A DNA stretch of 64,000 nt from assembly GCA_016718805.1 (NCBI GenBank), contig JADKCP010000001.1, positions 1,228,001-1,292,000 on the forward strand, given 5' to 3'. Below the pieces are notes generated by a model. That model saw nothing but the letters and a program-made list of their open reading frames with translations, did not search any database and had not been told where the DNA came from. Position numbers and translations under genes: made by a program. Below, one piece after another: positions 1 to 9,959 of the stretch (position 1 is its first letter; each line of letters starts with the position of its first letter). Source of the DNA: Bacteroidota bacterium (lineage in GTDB: Bacteria; Bacteroidota; Bacteroidia; UBA4408).

Positions 1-143
1 TTGGTGAGATAGTTTACGGTACTAAAATCCAGAATAGTACTTCCTTGAAAATAAATACACAAGGCTTTTCAGCTGGTGTTTATTTTGTTAAGTTAACAAG
101 TAATGAAGGAGTGATTACTAAAAAACTTACTTTAATTGATTAA
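1..143 (+). CDS. C-terminal end of a T9SS-secreted protein (partial)
   Basis: The window opens inside a gene. The frame beginning at base 3 reads 46 residues to a TAA at 141-143. The visible end contains SAGVYFVKL and finishes VITKKLTLID, the usual last strands of a type IX secretion sorting domain (type A). The protein is therefore probably exported across the outer membrane and cleaved there. It lies on the same strand as the two giant T9SS proteins that follow and may be a third member of that tandem set. Nothing can be said about its functional domain. Confidence 0.75.
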   Translation, partial: GEIVYGTKIQNSTSLKINTQGFSAGVYFVKLTSNEGVITKKLTLID

Positions 144-159
144 CAGGTATTAATGGTTG

Positions 160-210
160 AGCCGTTGTTGCTAGGCAGCCATGCTTCCGAAGTAACAACG
201 GCTTTGTTTT
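160..210 (+). terminator. Rho-independent terminator
   Basis: A 10-bp stem AGCCGTTGTT (160-169) pairs with AACAACGGCT (194-203) around a 24-base loop and is followed by TTGTTTT. It sits 17 bases behind the stop of the partial T9SS gene and probably ends its transcript. Confidence 0.75.
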
Positions 211-714
211 ATTCACCCTAAACACAAGCAACTAAGAATAAGTGTAAGCAGCTAATAAGTTAAAAATTGTCCCAAAAATACTTGATTCTGAAAAAACATA
301 AAACTCTTGTATGAACTTTAAATAAAGGCTTGTATGAAGATCTGTGCTTAATACCAGTGGTGAAAATTAAAAATTGTAGTCCAAGCATTGGTAATAAGTT
401 TTTTTATTTTGAGCTTATACAATCGATATTTGAGTTGAAAAAGTGGAACAAGTAAATTGTGATTAATTTTGGTTATCCAAAAAAGGTTAAAAAGTGAAAA
501 AAATGTAATTCGCCTATAATTACTATAAATACTGCTTAATGATAAGTAGTATTGAATATAAAGTGATTCAAAAAGCGATTAAAAGTTATCCAAAGAGCTA
601 AAATAATGTTTTTTTTTTCTGAGTTTTAGCTCCACATATTTGTAGCGTGAAATAAAATCTTTATGTGTGTACAACAGAGTTGCACATATCGATATAACTA
701 ATAAACGCTACGTT
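211..714. other. Gene-free AT-rich stretch
   Basis: About 500 bases without a credible ORF, between the terminator and the first giant T9SS gene. The only structure seen is a small hairpin at 528-553 (AATACTGCTTA, loop ATGA, TAAGTAGTATT with one G-T pair). No clear TAnnTTTG box was found next to the gene start. Confidence 0.5.
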
Positions 715-3700
715 ATGAAATTTACATTAATCAAATTACACATCTTATCTTATTTTAAAGTGTGTAAAAAAGTTCAACTGCTAGTTAGTGCATTTGCTAT
801 TTGTTTTTCAGCCAATGCCAGTAATTATTATTGGGTAGGTGGCAGTGGAAATTGGAACGATTTTGCTACTCATTGGTCGCCTACCAGTGGTGGTGCACAA
901 TTTTATTCAGATGTTCCTGACTCGCTCGACAATGTAATTTTTGATGCAAATTCTTTTCCTCAAAATAGTATAATTAATTTGCCAGTAAATGGAAATGCTT
1001 ATTGCAAAAGCTTCAGCATGGTGGGCATTTCTCAAGCAGTTGTAATTACAGCGGGCACACTTGTAGCCCATGGAAATGTTAGCCTTAAATCTACTGTACA
1101 AATTAATCCCTCTGTGAGTTTAAAAATAGCTGGCCAATTCAACAGCAATTTGCATACAAACGGATCTTACATACCCGTATTGTTAAAAGAAAGTGCTGGC
1201 GAATTGAGTCTTATGGACAATTACTATGGCGAGTTTTTTTACATCAATAAGGGTAGTTTAAACACAAATAGCTTTTTAATTGATTTAGGAAATACAGGAA
1301 AGTTTACTACTAAACGTGATTATAGAGGAAACGGTAGTTTCAAGTTTCACCAATCAACAATTCATTGCGATAGTTTATTTGTTGATATGTTGACTTCCAA
1401 CTTAACTCCTTCCTATTTTATTGCAGATTCAGCAAATTTTACAATCGAAAGCTATATGTATGTTTATAATACAGCGCACATAAAAAAAGTTATATGCCCT
1501 ATCGTTGATTTAATTTATGGTACTGTTGAGGATTTAACGACTTCTAAAATTATTGGCACACCAATACAAACGAATTATATCTATAATTTAACGATGGTTG
1601 CCAATTCGAATGTATCGGAATGCGGTTCAATTAAGGGCCTTTACCAAATTCGAGTAGCTCATTTTTATGACACACTTATTAAATTTCACAACAATATTCA
1701 TATTGATAGTGCAGTGTTTTCGAACTGTGTAGGATTAACAATGGACTCAGCTGTTGTATTTCAAAACCTATACGCACTTGATATTATAAATCAAGGAGCT
1801 TCAAAATTTAAAATTAATTCTTCCGATACTGTATCAAACATTTATATATGGTCACTAAACCATCTAATTTGTTTGAATAATTTGGATATTAAAAATCTAC
1901 ATGTGATAGGAGATTATCCCATTTACGCAGGAACTAATAGTCTCGATAGAGGAAACAATAGGAGTGTAAATTTTACTAATTGTTCCTTTTCAAATAAACT
2001 GAATTATTTGGTTACTTTCGGAACTACTGGACTTTTTTGTAATATTTCTGAATTTGATTTATCAAATGGTAAATTAACTACCGTTGGATATTTTACAAAC
2101 AATATAGGAACTTCAACTTATGGAGGAATTGTACAAGCCAATGACAGTAATTTTTACGGTTGTTTGGCAGAAGGAAGTTCCAGCATTTTTCAATTTAATC
2201 CAGCCACCAATACAACAACATCAATGCTTCAAAATGTTGGAAGTGATGTTTATTCTACCATGGCAAAATCTACTGATGGTAAAAGATTGTATGGATACAA
2301 AAGAGGAGCAGGTGTAAATAGTCTTTTTGAGTATGTTGTCGACAGCACCGTTTATCGTATAAAGCATAATTTCACAGTGGGCAACGATGCTTATGGCACT
2401 CCATGTATAAGCAATGATAAAATTTATGGAACTTTAGGAAACGGCGGTACAACGAACAGTGGAGTTTTATTTGAATACGATATTACCAACAATACGGAAA
2501 CAGCCAAATATGAGTTTGCAGTGCCTTCGGGTGCCCTTCCAAGATCTGGATTAATTCAAGCATCAAACAACAAGCTTTATGGAACTACTTCAGTCGGTGG
2601 TACTTTTGGCAAAGGGACAATTTTCGAATTCGATTTAGTAGCAGACACACTCAAGCACTTTTTTAATTTTAATAGCTTTTATCTTGGAAGTTTAAGTAAT
2701 TCAGAACTAATTGAAGGTACAGGAGGAAAATTATATGGATTAGCTGCACGTGGTGGTATTTACAATCACGGTGCAATATATGAAATAGACACTGCCACTC
2801 ATACCGTACTAGAAGTTGCAAGCTTTGATAGCCTTGTGAATGGTGCAAACCCAACAGGTGCATTGTTGTTGTCGTCATCAGGTTGGATAAGAGGTTTCAC
2901 AAGAGCAGGTGGAAATAATGGATACGGAACTATTTTCGAATTTAATCCGATTACTCATGAATTATTTGCTAGCCATCACCTCAATGGGAATATATCAGAA
3001 CCTGTTGGAAAACTTGTTGAGATTGATGCTTTTCCATTATCGATACAATCTCAACCTACTAATGTTTTATATTGCAATGGTGGTTCTGCGCAATTTGAAG
3101 TCACAGTAAGAGGTTCCGGAACTATAAATTATGTTTGGCAAGATAGCACAGCTACTCATAATTGGCAGAACATCACAAATTCAAATTTATCGTACATCAA
3201 TTTGTACAATATTCCATTAGCGAATACTGGAAATAAATATCGATGCATTGTTAGTACGCCGCTGGATACAGTTATAAGCAATGCTGCTAGTTTACTTCTT
3301 AATCCGAATGCCTTTAAGGTTATTTTACCTGCAACAGTGCCCGTTTGTGATAATCTAAATTCTATATGTCCTGCCTATAGTGGCGGTAGTCCAGACGTTT
3401 ATTATTGGGAAGATATATTTACTAGTTGTCGTACTTTCTTGAACTCTGGAACGTTTATTTTTCATGCTATTACGATTGATGGCTGTAAATCTTCCGATAC
3501 CATAGTGGTTGGCACGGGTAGTCCCATTCTCATGAGTGGAGCAGTAACTGCAAGCACTTGCGGCATGTGTGATGGTACTGTAGCTATTAATGTAACAGGC
3601 GCTAGTGCCCCATATTTCATTACTCCCGTTAATTTGCCAGGTCCAAATTTAAGCGCACTCTGCGAAGGCGAATCGGTTAATTTAATATGCACCGATCAAA

Positions 3701-4779
3701 ATTCCTGTGTGGGTAACTATCAATTTGTAATGCCTTATGCCTGTAATGGTGATGTGTGGCCGGGTGATGCAAATGTTGATTTTACTGCCAACAATTTTGA
3801 TTTGCTACCCATTGGTCTTGCATACGGAGCAACCGGTACTACACGTCAAAATGCTAGTTTGGCTTGGGTAGGACAGTATTCAGCTGATTGGTTGCAAACA
3901 CAATTAAATGGCGCTGATTATAAACATATCGATGGCAACGGAGATGGACTTATTGATGCTGCAGATACACTTCCGATTATTTTAAATTACGGATATGTTC
4001 ATCCTCGACAAAGCCTTGTAGAAACAAATTCAACTGCTCCTTCCTTGTATTTTACTTATGTAAATGATACAGTCATGGCTGGCGATACCTTGCTTTTTGA
4101 GATAGGATTAGGAACAGTTATTCTACCAGCCGATAGTGTTTATGGAATTGCGTTCACCATTAATTACTCAAAGGAGGTTGTTGATAGCAATTCAGCACAT
4201 ATCTCGCATGCACAATGTTGGATGGGAACTCCCAATCTTAACCTGCTCACGTTGAAGCACGATAATTATACAAACGGAAAAATTGATTGTGCAATTGTTG
4301 GAACTGATCATTTGAATAAACAAGGTTTTGGCACTATTGGAATATTAGGAATTGATATGAAAGATGATTTGTCGGGCAGAGATTCGCTAATTAAAACACT
4401 TAATTTATCGTTCAGTAATTTGCGATTTATAGACAGCGATGGTATTGAAAAGCCATTAACCGTAATCAATGATTCCATTATTGTGTGGCAAGATATTACC
4501 AAGCTTCAAGAGTATATTATGCAACACAATTCCTATTCAGTTTATCCGAATCCTGCTTCCGATTTTGTTACACTCGACCTTAGCAAATTGAAGCAACAAG
4601 TTACAGAGGTTTCACTAGTAAATATGTATGGCGTAGAAGTGTATTCCTCATCCAATCTACAAGATGGGAAGTTAGAAGTTTCAACAAAAAATTTAAATGC
4701 AGGAGTATATTCCTTTCAAGTAAAAACAGTACATAGCATTTTATCGAAAAAATTAATAATCACAACTGGAATACACTAA
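715..4779 (+). CDS. Giant T9SS-secreted protein with GloVer repeats and dockerin/cohesin-like tail
   Basis: The 1354-residue protein is counted from the ATG at 715. A GTG at 667 would add 16 residues ahead of the signal peptide and is less likely. After the signal peptide comes a YYWVGGSGNW motif (about residue 37) common at the N-terminus of large Bacteroidota surface proteins. Residues about 468-770 hold repeats with LYGTTSVGG and GTIFEFD signatures (GloVer type, probable beta-propeller). An Ig-like stretch, a SprB-like region (about 940-1010) and a dockerin-like module from residue 1014 (GDANVD and DGNGDGLIDAAD calcium loops) follow. A cohesin-like beta-sandwich and a T9SS sorting domain (about 1280-1354) complete it. 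The substrate or partner is unknown. The same C-terminal half is present in the next gene, 46 bases downstream. Confidence 0.85.
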   Translation: MKFTLIKLHILSYFKVCKKVQLLVSAFAICFSANASNYYWVGGSGNWNDFATHWSPTSGGAQFYSDVPDSLDNVIFDANSFPQNSIINLPVNGNAYCKSFSMVGISQAVVITAGTLVAHGNVSLKSTVQINPSVSLKIAGQFNSNLHTNGSYIPVLLKESAGELSLMDNYYGEFFYINKGSLNTNSFLIDLGNTGKFTTKRDYRGNGSFKFHQSTIHCDSLFVDMLTSNLTPSYFIADSANFTIESYMYVYNTAHIKKVICPIVDLIYGTVEDLTTSKIIGTPIQTNYIYNLTMVANSNVSECGSIKGLYQIRVAHFYDTLIKFHNNIHIDSAVFSNCVGLTMDSAVVFQNLYALDIINQGASKFKINSSDTVSNIYIWSLNHLICLNNLDIKNLHVIGDYPIYAGTNSLDRGNNRSVNFTNCSFSNKLNYLVTFGTTGLFCNISEFDLSNGKLTTVGYFTNNIGTSTYGGIVQANDSNFYGCLAEGSSSIFQFNPATNTTTSMLQNVGSDVYSTMAKSTDGKRLYGYKRGAGVNSLFEYVVDSTVYRIKHNFTVGNDAYGTPCISNDKIYGTLGNGGTTNSGVLFEYDITNNTETAKYEFAVPSGALPRSGLIQASNNKLYGTTSVGGTFGKGTIFEFDLVADTLKHFFNFNSFYLGSLSNSELIEGTGGKLYGLAARGGIYNHGAIYEIDTATHTVLEVASFDSLVNGANPTGALLLSSSGWIRGFTRAGGNNGYGTIFEFNPITHELFASHHLNGNISEPVGKLVEIDAFPLSIQSQPTNVLYCNGGSAQFEVTVRGSGTINYVWQDSTATHNWQNITNSNLSYINLYNIPLANTGNKYRCIVSTPLDTVISNAASLLLNPNAFKVILPATVPVCDNLNSICPAYSGGSPDVYYWEDIFTSCRTFLNSGTFIFHAITIDGCKSSDTIVVGTGSPILMSGAVTASTCGMCDGTVAINVTGASAPYFITPVNLPGPNLSALCEGESVNLICTDQNSCVGNYQFVMPYACNGDVWPGDANVDFTANNFDLLPIGLAYGATGTTRQNASLAWVGQYSADWLQTQLNGADYKHIDGNGDGLIDAADTLPIILNYGYVHPRQSLVETNSTAPSLYFTYVNDTVMAGDTLLFEIGLGTVILPADSVYGIAFTINYSKEVVDSNSAHISHAQCWMGTPNLNLLTLKHDNYTNGKIDCAIVGTDHLNKQGFGTIGILGIDMKDDLSGRDSLIKTLNLSFSNLRFIDSDGIEKPLTVINDSIIVWQDITKLQEYIMQHNSYSVYPNPASDFVTLDLSKLKQQVTEVSLVNMYGVEVYSSSNLQDGKLEVSTKNLNAGVYSFQVKTVHSILSKKLIITTGIH

Positions 4780-4825
4780 TTTTATTCACCAAAGGTGAAC
4801 AGTATTAACCTTAAATAACAACAAC

Positions 4826-7800
4826 ATGAAAGCAACTACAGCCTCCCGAGATTTTAGTTTATGGTTGGGCAATACCAAGCGCTTAAACCTATTAATTTGC
4901 ATTCTCTTGATTTTTGTATGCATTTTTAGTTTCAAATCTGGTGTTTCACAAAACTCATTTCCCAACGGTACTTTCGAACGTGGCTATGGAACTGCTGGCG
5001 ATGATGAAGCATACGATGTGTGTAAAACCAGCGATAAAGGATGGGCTGTAGTTGGTTACAGTAACGGCTTTGGAAACGACAAGGATTTTTACATAGTAAA
5101 GTTCGATTCAAATGGGGTTGTAAAATGGAGCAATCATTTAAATGTTTTAGGTATTGATGTAGCAACAACCGTTACAGAAGCTGCAAATGGCGACATCCTT
5201 GTTGCCGGTGTAACCAAAGTTTCTAATTTGTCGACCTCTTATACCGATGTGTTGCTTGCTCGCTACTCAGCAAATGGAACCTTTTTGTGGAACAACCAAT
5301 ATAATTCAGTAAATAATGACGAAGTATCAGAAGTGATTGCTTTGCCCAATGGAACTATTTTAATTGCAGGTGCAACAAATAGTTCATTTAATACTGGAGA
5401 TGCTGCTGTATGGATAACCGATGCCTCCGGAACTTTGCTTTCAACTAAAACCTATTCAAAAACCGGAAAGGAAATATTTAATGATGCAGAACTGGCACAT
5501 GATGGTACTATTTTATTATGCAGCCCTTCAACGAATGGAGCCATTGATATTATCTGGTTAGTGAAAATGGATCAGCAGGGCGATACAATTTGGACCCGCC
5601 AATACAATTATAATTACAATTGGGTTTGGGTGAATGGAATTTCAGAAATGCTAAATGGAGATATAGTAATTGCCGGGGCAGAACGACAGAGTTTTGGAAG
5701 CTCAAATTCATATGATCACATAACTGATAGTTTAGGAAATTTAAAACGACACGTTGCCGGTTTAACATTGTTAAGTAATATTAATGATGTATCAGGAAGT
5801 CGCACCATCGGTAGCGGAACCGATAATTTATTTTTGCAGACAGGGACCTACTTATCCTATCAAAATAGATTTGGAATTGCTTCGGCCGATACCACTGGTT
5901 TTGGAGTTTATTGGCGATTCCTGGATCTAGCAACTTATCAAAATTTTAATTATCCCATCGATAATTTTAACCCTGCTACCAATGCAATTACCACCGATAT
6001 TTACGACACGTATTTTATTGGTTCATGTATAGTAGGTAGCACAAAGTTGTCGGGATATGGAGGCTTAGATTTTGCTATTGCACGTTCTGATTTCCAAGAT
6101 ACCAAATCAAGTAGCAACAAACCATGTATAGTTACAGCTGCAAATGCAATTTGTAATGGAGATTCAGCAAAGTTGTCTTTAACCTGCAATCCACGTGCAA
6201 GTTATAGATGGATGCGAATTAGTACGCCGGCTAATTACAATTTGGGAAGCGATACAGTTTTTTATGCTAAGCAAGGAGGAGTGTATTGTTTAGCTGCGTT
6301 AGATGCCGATAGCAATATGTGGCTTTCGAATGTAATTGAAGTGATCTTACGTGATACTGCAGCGCCATTAATTACAGCAAGTGGAACAACCAATTTTTGT
6401 GCAGCCAGTGGTCAAAGTGTAACCCTAACTGCCGCAGCCAGTATGCAGGCATCTTATCAATGGTACAAAGATTCAATTTTGATTTCCGGAGCCACTTTGA
6501 GCACTTACACAGCAACAGCAAGTGGTATATTTTATTGCATCATGACCAATGCATGTGGAAGTTACGGTTCATTAAGTACTACTGTTAATGCGAATTTAGC
6601 TCCGTCTCATTTTAGTATCGGAGGAGGTCCCATACCGAATATAGTAATCATTCATCCTTGGTGTGCAAGCGGACTTTACGATCAACCAATACAAGCACCT
6701 ACCCATCCATCCTACTCGTATGCTTGGTATTTAACAACGAGTATAATGGGCACTCAACTTATTTCTACCGGATCAACTAGTTTACCTCAAGATACCGGTA
6801 AATTAATTTGCATTACCAGTAATGGCTGTGGAATAGATACGAGTGACATAATACAGGTCATTGATTTTGGTCCTCCCAAACCTTGGCCTTACCAAACAGG
6901 AATTTACCCGATTTCTCCCACTATTAATAAAGTTTGTCCAGGATTTTCAGAGCAATTAACTGTTCCCAATCTTATGGTAGGCCAATACTCCGGACCATAT
7001 CAATGGTTTAAAAATGGTAACCCTATACCCGGCGCTTACGATAGTGTGTATACAGTGACTTCTGTTGGTGACTATACGGTGACTTTTATGGATCAATTTT
7101 GTAGTATGATGCCGATTATGTCGGGTGTTATTTCGTATCAAGCCCAAACGCCAATTCTTCCTGCATCAATGACAATTACCGCATCTTCTACGCTCGTTTG
7201 TCAAAGCCCAGTTTACTTGTATGCACCTGCAATCCCCGGTTTTGCAAATTGGAATTATGCTTGGGAAAAAGTGGGGACTACTAATTCATGGGGAGGCGAT
7301 ACCCTTTTACTTCAATCATGGATGGGAAGTGGCGATTATTATTGTACGCTTAGCAATGGTTTTTGTAGCAACAAATTGAATTCAAATATCATTCATATAG
7401 ATTTTCTTAATTCTGATTTAACAAGCAATGCGCCACCTTCCTTATGTTCATCTCCGGGTGGAGTGAGTTTTTCTGTTCAAAATCAATTAAGCGGTTCAAC
7501 TTACCAATGGTACAGCAATATTAGCGGAAACCTTACGCTATTAACTGGTGCTACTTCTCCATCCTATTTTACGAATACTGCTGGTTTTTATTATTGCGAT
7601 ATTACCAATGGAAGTTGTACAGTACAAAGCACTGGTAAATATTTATCGACTGCTCAACCTAGTTTGCAGTTTTCAGTAGTAAATCAACCTACATGCGGAC
7701 AATGCAATGGATTTTTACAGTTGAATTCAACACCTAATATGAACCTTCCACAATGGTCTTCAGGCGGATCCGGGTATTCAAAAAATAATTTATGCCCGGG

Positions 7801-9112
7801 TACTTATATAGTGAATAGCACCGATGTTGGAGGTTGTCAGGTTGCCGATACCATAACGCTTGCCTATCAAAACACTCTTGTAATTGCACAACAAAATGCA
7901 CTAGCTCCAAGTCCAGGTATGTGCGATGGTCAAGTTACAATTGTAGCTTCGGGTGGCACACCTCCTTATAACTATTCCTATGCTCCAACTGTTCCATCTA
8001 CAGGCTTTTGTGAGGGAGTTATTTATGTTGTTACAGTTACAGACAATGCCGGTTGTACGAAAAGTGATACCGTATACTTTGCTATACCCGGATTGGTGTG
8101 GCCGGGTGATGCGAATGCAGATTTGGTAGCCAATAATTTTGATTTATTCCCCATCGGGCAAGCTTATGGAGATACAGGTGGTATACGTGCTTCAGCGTCC
8201 ATTTTATGGAATGGTCAAGTTGCTCCTGATTGGAGCGACTCGCTAAACGGATTAAATAACAAGCACATCGATTGCAACGGTGATGGAGTGGTGAATGTTA
8301 ACGATACACTTGCAATATCTCAAAATTATGGTTTAACACATCAACGTTTAATTCCTCCTTTACCCGCTTCATTAACCGATCCCGATTTATATTTTACCGT
8401 TTTGGTCGATACTTCGCAAGCTGGAGATCAGCTGTTGTTGCCAATTAATTTAGGTACATTGCTTGTTCCTGCCGATAGTATTTATGGGATTGCGATGACC
8501 ATTAACTACAGCAAAAATATTGTGGATTCGGCAAGTGTATTCGCCAAGTTCGATTCTTGTTGGATTGGTACGCTTAATTCTAATTTAATTTCAATTCAAA
8601 AGGATAATTATAGTAATGGACGTATAGATTTAGCAGTTGTTCGCACCGATAAACAAAATCAAAGTGGACATGGAACAATTGGAATTTTGAGTATTGATAT
8701 GAAGGATGACTTATCCGGCAGAACGGATATTTTTAAAATGCTGGAACTCTCTTTTAGTAATGTTAGCTTGATTCGTTTTGACGGAACAACAATACCGGTA
8801 AATGCCATCAACGATTCAATTGTTGTACACGATGAAATTACCGCATTGCAACAATTACAGATGCTTCAAAACAGTGTAAGTTTAATTCCTAATCCTGCCA
8901 AAGAAAAGGTTACCATTAATTGGAATTCGACTATTGAAGAAGTAACTGAAATAAGTATTTGTAGCGCTATTGGTGAAACACTGTTGAAAAAACAAGTTTC
9001 TGCCAAATCCAAGTTTGAACTTTCAACAAGTGAATTGAACGCTGGAGTTTATATTGTGAAAATGCAAACTAATAAAGGAAATATCAGTAAAAAATTGTGC
9101 ATCATTAACTAG
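4826..9112 (+). CDS. Giant T9SS-secreted protein with beta-propeller, Ig-like and dockerin/cohesin-like modules
   Basis: 1428 residues with a hydrophobic signal segment at about 20-42. Residues about 50-400 carry repeated D-I-L-V-A-G and F-D-S-N-G-x-x-x-W units of the delta-60/beta-propeller type. Several Ig-like segments follow (WYKDSILISGATLSTY, YQWFKNGNPIPGA), then SprB-like repeats at about 960-1085. A dockerin-like module starts at residue 1091 (GDANAD and DCNGDGVVNVND loops). A cohesin-like segment (about 1190-1335) and a T9SS sorting domain (NPAKEKVTI to SKKLCIIN) end the protein. It is a tandem paralogue of the preceding gene in its last third, while the front halves differ. It is probably displayed on or shed from the cell surface; an adhesive or scaffolding role is inference only. 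Confidence 0.85.
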   Translation: MKATTASRDFSLWLGNTKRLNLLICILLIFVCIFSFKSGVSQNSFPNGTFERGYGTAGDDEAYDVCKTSDKGWAVVGYSNGFGNDKDFYIVKFDSNGVVKWSNHLNVLGIDVATTVTEAANGDILVAGVTKVSNLSTSYTDVLLARYSANGTFLWNNQYNSVNNDEVSEVIALPNGTILIAGATNSSFNTGDAAVWITDASGTLLSTKTYSKTGKEIFNDAELAHDGTILLCSPSTNGAIDIIWLVKMDQQGDTIWTRQYNYNYNWVWVNGISEMLNGDIVIAGAERQSFGSSNSYDHITDSLGNLKRHVAGLTLLSNINDVSGSRTIGSGTDNLFLQTGTYLSYQNRFGIASADTTGFGVYWRFLDLATYQNFNYPIDNFNPATNAITTDIYDTYFIGSCIVGSTKLSGYGGLDFAIARSDFQDTKSSSNKPCIVTAANAICNGDSAKLSLTCNPRASYRWMRISTPANYNLGSDTVFYAKQGGVYCLAALDADSNMWLSNVIEVILRDTAAPLITASGTTNFCAASGQSVTLTAAASMQASYQWYKDSILISGATLSTYTATASGIFYCIMTNACGSYGSLSTTVNANLAPSHFSIGGGPIPNIVIIHPWCASGLYDQPIQAPTHPSYSYAWYLTTSIMGTQLISTGSTSLPQDTGKLICITSNGCGIDTSDIIQVIDFGPPKPWPYQTGIYPISPTINKVCPGFSEQLTVPNLMVGQYSGPYQWFKNGNPIPGAYDSVYTVTSVGDYTVTFMDQFCSMMPIMSGVISYQAQTPILPASMTITASSTLVCQSPVYLYAPAIPGFANWNYAWEKVGTTNSWGGDTLLLQSWMGSGDYYCTLSNGFCSNKLNSNIIHIDFLNSDLTSNAPPSLCSSPGGVSFSVQNQLSGSTYQWYSNISGNLTLLTGATSPSYFTNTAGFYYCDITNGSCTVQSTGKYLSTAQPSLQFSVVNQPTCGQCNGFLQLNSTPNMNLPQWSSGGSGYSKNNLCPGTYIVNSTDVGGCQVADTITLAYQNTLVIAQQNALAPSPGMCDGQVTIVASGGTPPYNYSYAPTVPSTGFCEGVIYVVTVTDNAGCTKSDTVYFAIPGLVWPGDANADLVANNFDLFPIGQAYGDTGGIRASASILWNGQVAPDWSDSLNGLNNKHIDCNGDGVVNVNDTLAISQNYGLTHQRLIPPLPASLTDPDLYFTVLVDTSQAGDQLLLPINLGTLLVPADSIYGIAMTINYSKNIVDSASVFAKFDSCWIGTLNSNLISIQKDNYSNGRIDLAVVRTDKQNQSGHGTIGILSIDMKDDLSGRTDIFKMLELSFSNVSLIRFDGTTIPVNAINDSIVVHDEITALQQLQMLQNSVSLIPNPAKEKVTINWNSTIEEVTEISICSAIGETLLKKQVSAKSKFELSTSELNAGVYIVKMQTNKGNISKKLCIIN

Positions 9113-9136
9113 TTTAATCTGTTCGTTTAATTTGTG

Positions 9137-9174
9137 AAAAGTACCACAGACTTGATTCTGTGGTACTTTTTTTT
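9137..9174 (+). terminator. Strong Rho-independent terminator
   Basis: Perfect 14-bp stem AAAAGTACCACAGA (9137-9150) / TCTGTGGTACTTTT (9157-9170), loop CTTGAT, followed by more T. It ends the giant T9SS gene transcript. Because it lies just after a possible GTG start at 9134, it argues that the next gene really begins downstream. Confidence 0.9.
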
Positions 9175-9211
9175 GCAGGTGCGAAAGCGTATCTTTACAC
9201 AAAAATCTAAC

Positions 9212-9814
9212 ATGCCAACTACATCCTTCTTAACCACTATATACGCAGAAAGCACTCCTAATCCGTCTGCACTTAAATTTGTTTCCAATCGTCCATTGAT
9301 AGAGGGAAGTCCAATTGAATTCACCTCCAAAGAACAAACAAAATCTTCACCTTTGGCAGCGAAATTGTTTTCGTTTCCTTTTGTAACAAATATTTTTATT
9401 GCAGGTAATTTTATCACCATCACAAAAGCAAGCACAGTTGAATGGCACGATATACAAACCGAATTGCGCGAATTTTTGCAAAACTACCTTTCCGAAAACT
9501 TACCAATATTATCTGAAAAAATAGTTACTGAAAAAGCCACTATTGTTGCTGCTGAAAATATTACAGGCGATAAACCAACCAATGAAACGGATATTAAAAT
9601 AGCTGAAATTTTAGAAGAATATATTCGTCCGGCAGTTGAAAATGATGGAGGCGCAATTACGTTTAAATCCTTCAAGAATGGTGTAGTAACAGTGGTGTTG
9701 CAAGGTTCATGCAGTGGTTGTCCTTCAGCTACATTTACACTGAAAGCAGGCATAGAAGGCCTGTTAAAACGCTTGCTTCCAGAAGTAACTGAAGTTGTTG
9801 CCGAACAAATGTAA
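9212..9814 (+). CDS. Nfu/NifU-family iron-sulfur cluster protein
   Basis: This 200-residue protein has an N-terminal Nfu domain (YAESTPNPSALKF near residue 9) and a C-terminal NifU domain (about 125-200). Proteins of this type carry and deliver Fe-S clusters to apoproteins in the cytoplasm. The C-terminal domain shows the cluster-binding pair C167-S-G-C170 within GSCSGCPS. I chose the ATG at 9212. An upstream GTG at 9134 would make translation run through a strong terminator hairpin and would add 26 residues unrelated to the family. It stands alone between two envelope genes. Confidence 0.9.
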   Translation: MPTTSFLTTIYAESTPNPSALKFVSNRPLIEGSPIEFTSKEQTKSSPLAAKLFSFPFVTNIFIAGNFITITKASTVEWHDIQTELREFLQNYLSENLPILSEKIVTEKATIVAAENITGDKPTNETDIKIAEILEEYIRPAVENDGGAITFKSFKNGVVTVVLQGSCSGCPSATFTLKAGIEGLLKRLLPEVTEVVAEQM

Positions 9815-9959
9815 GTTTTACAAAGGATGATTGCGCAACTGCTTTTTCATGCTAAACAATTCATAGTTGGAAAATTCTTGTCGCTTAAATTTAAATCCTG
9901 CTTTCCTAGTTGTTAAGTAATAGTGTTTATTTGTAATTTGCAATTTTACTGAACAACAG

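Noticed and set aside
667..714. GTG start at 667 for the first giant protein
   Set aside because: It would put 16 residues ahead of a good signal peptide; the ATG at 715 fits better.
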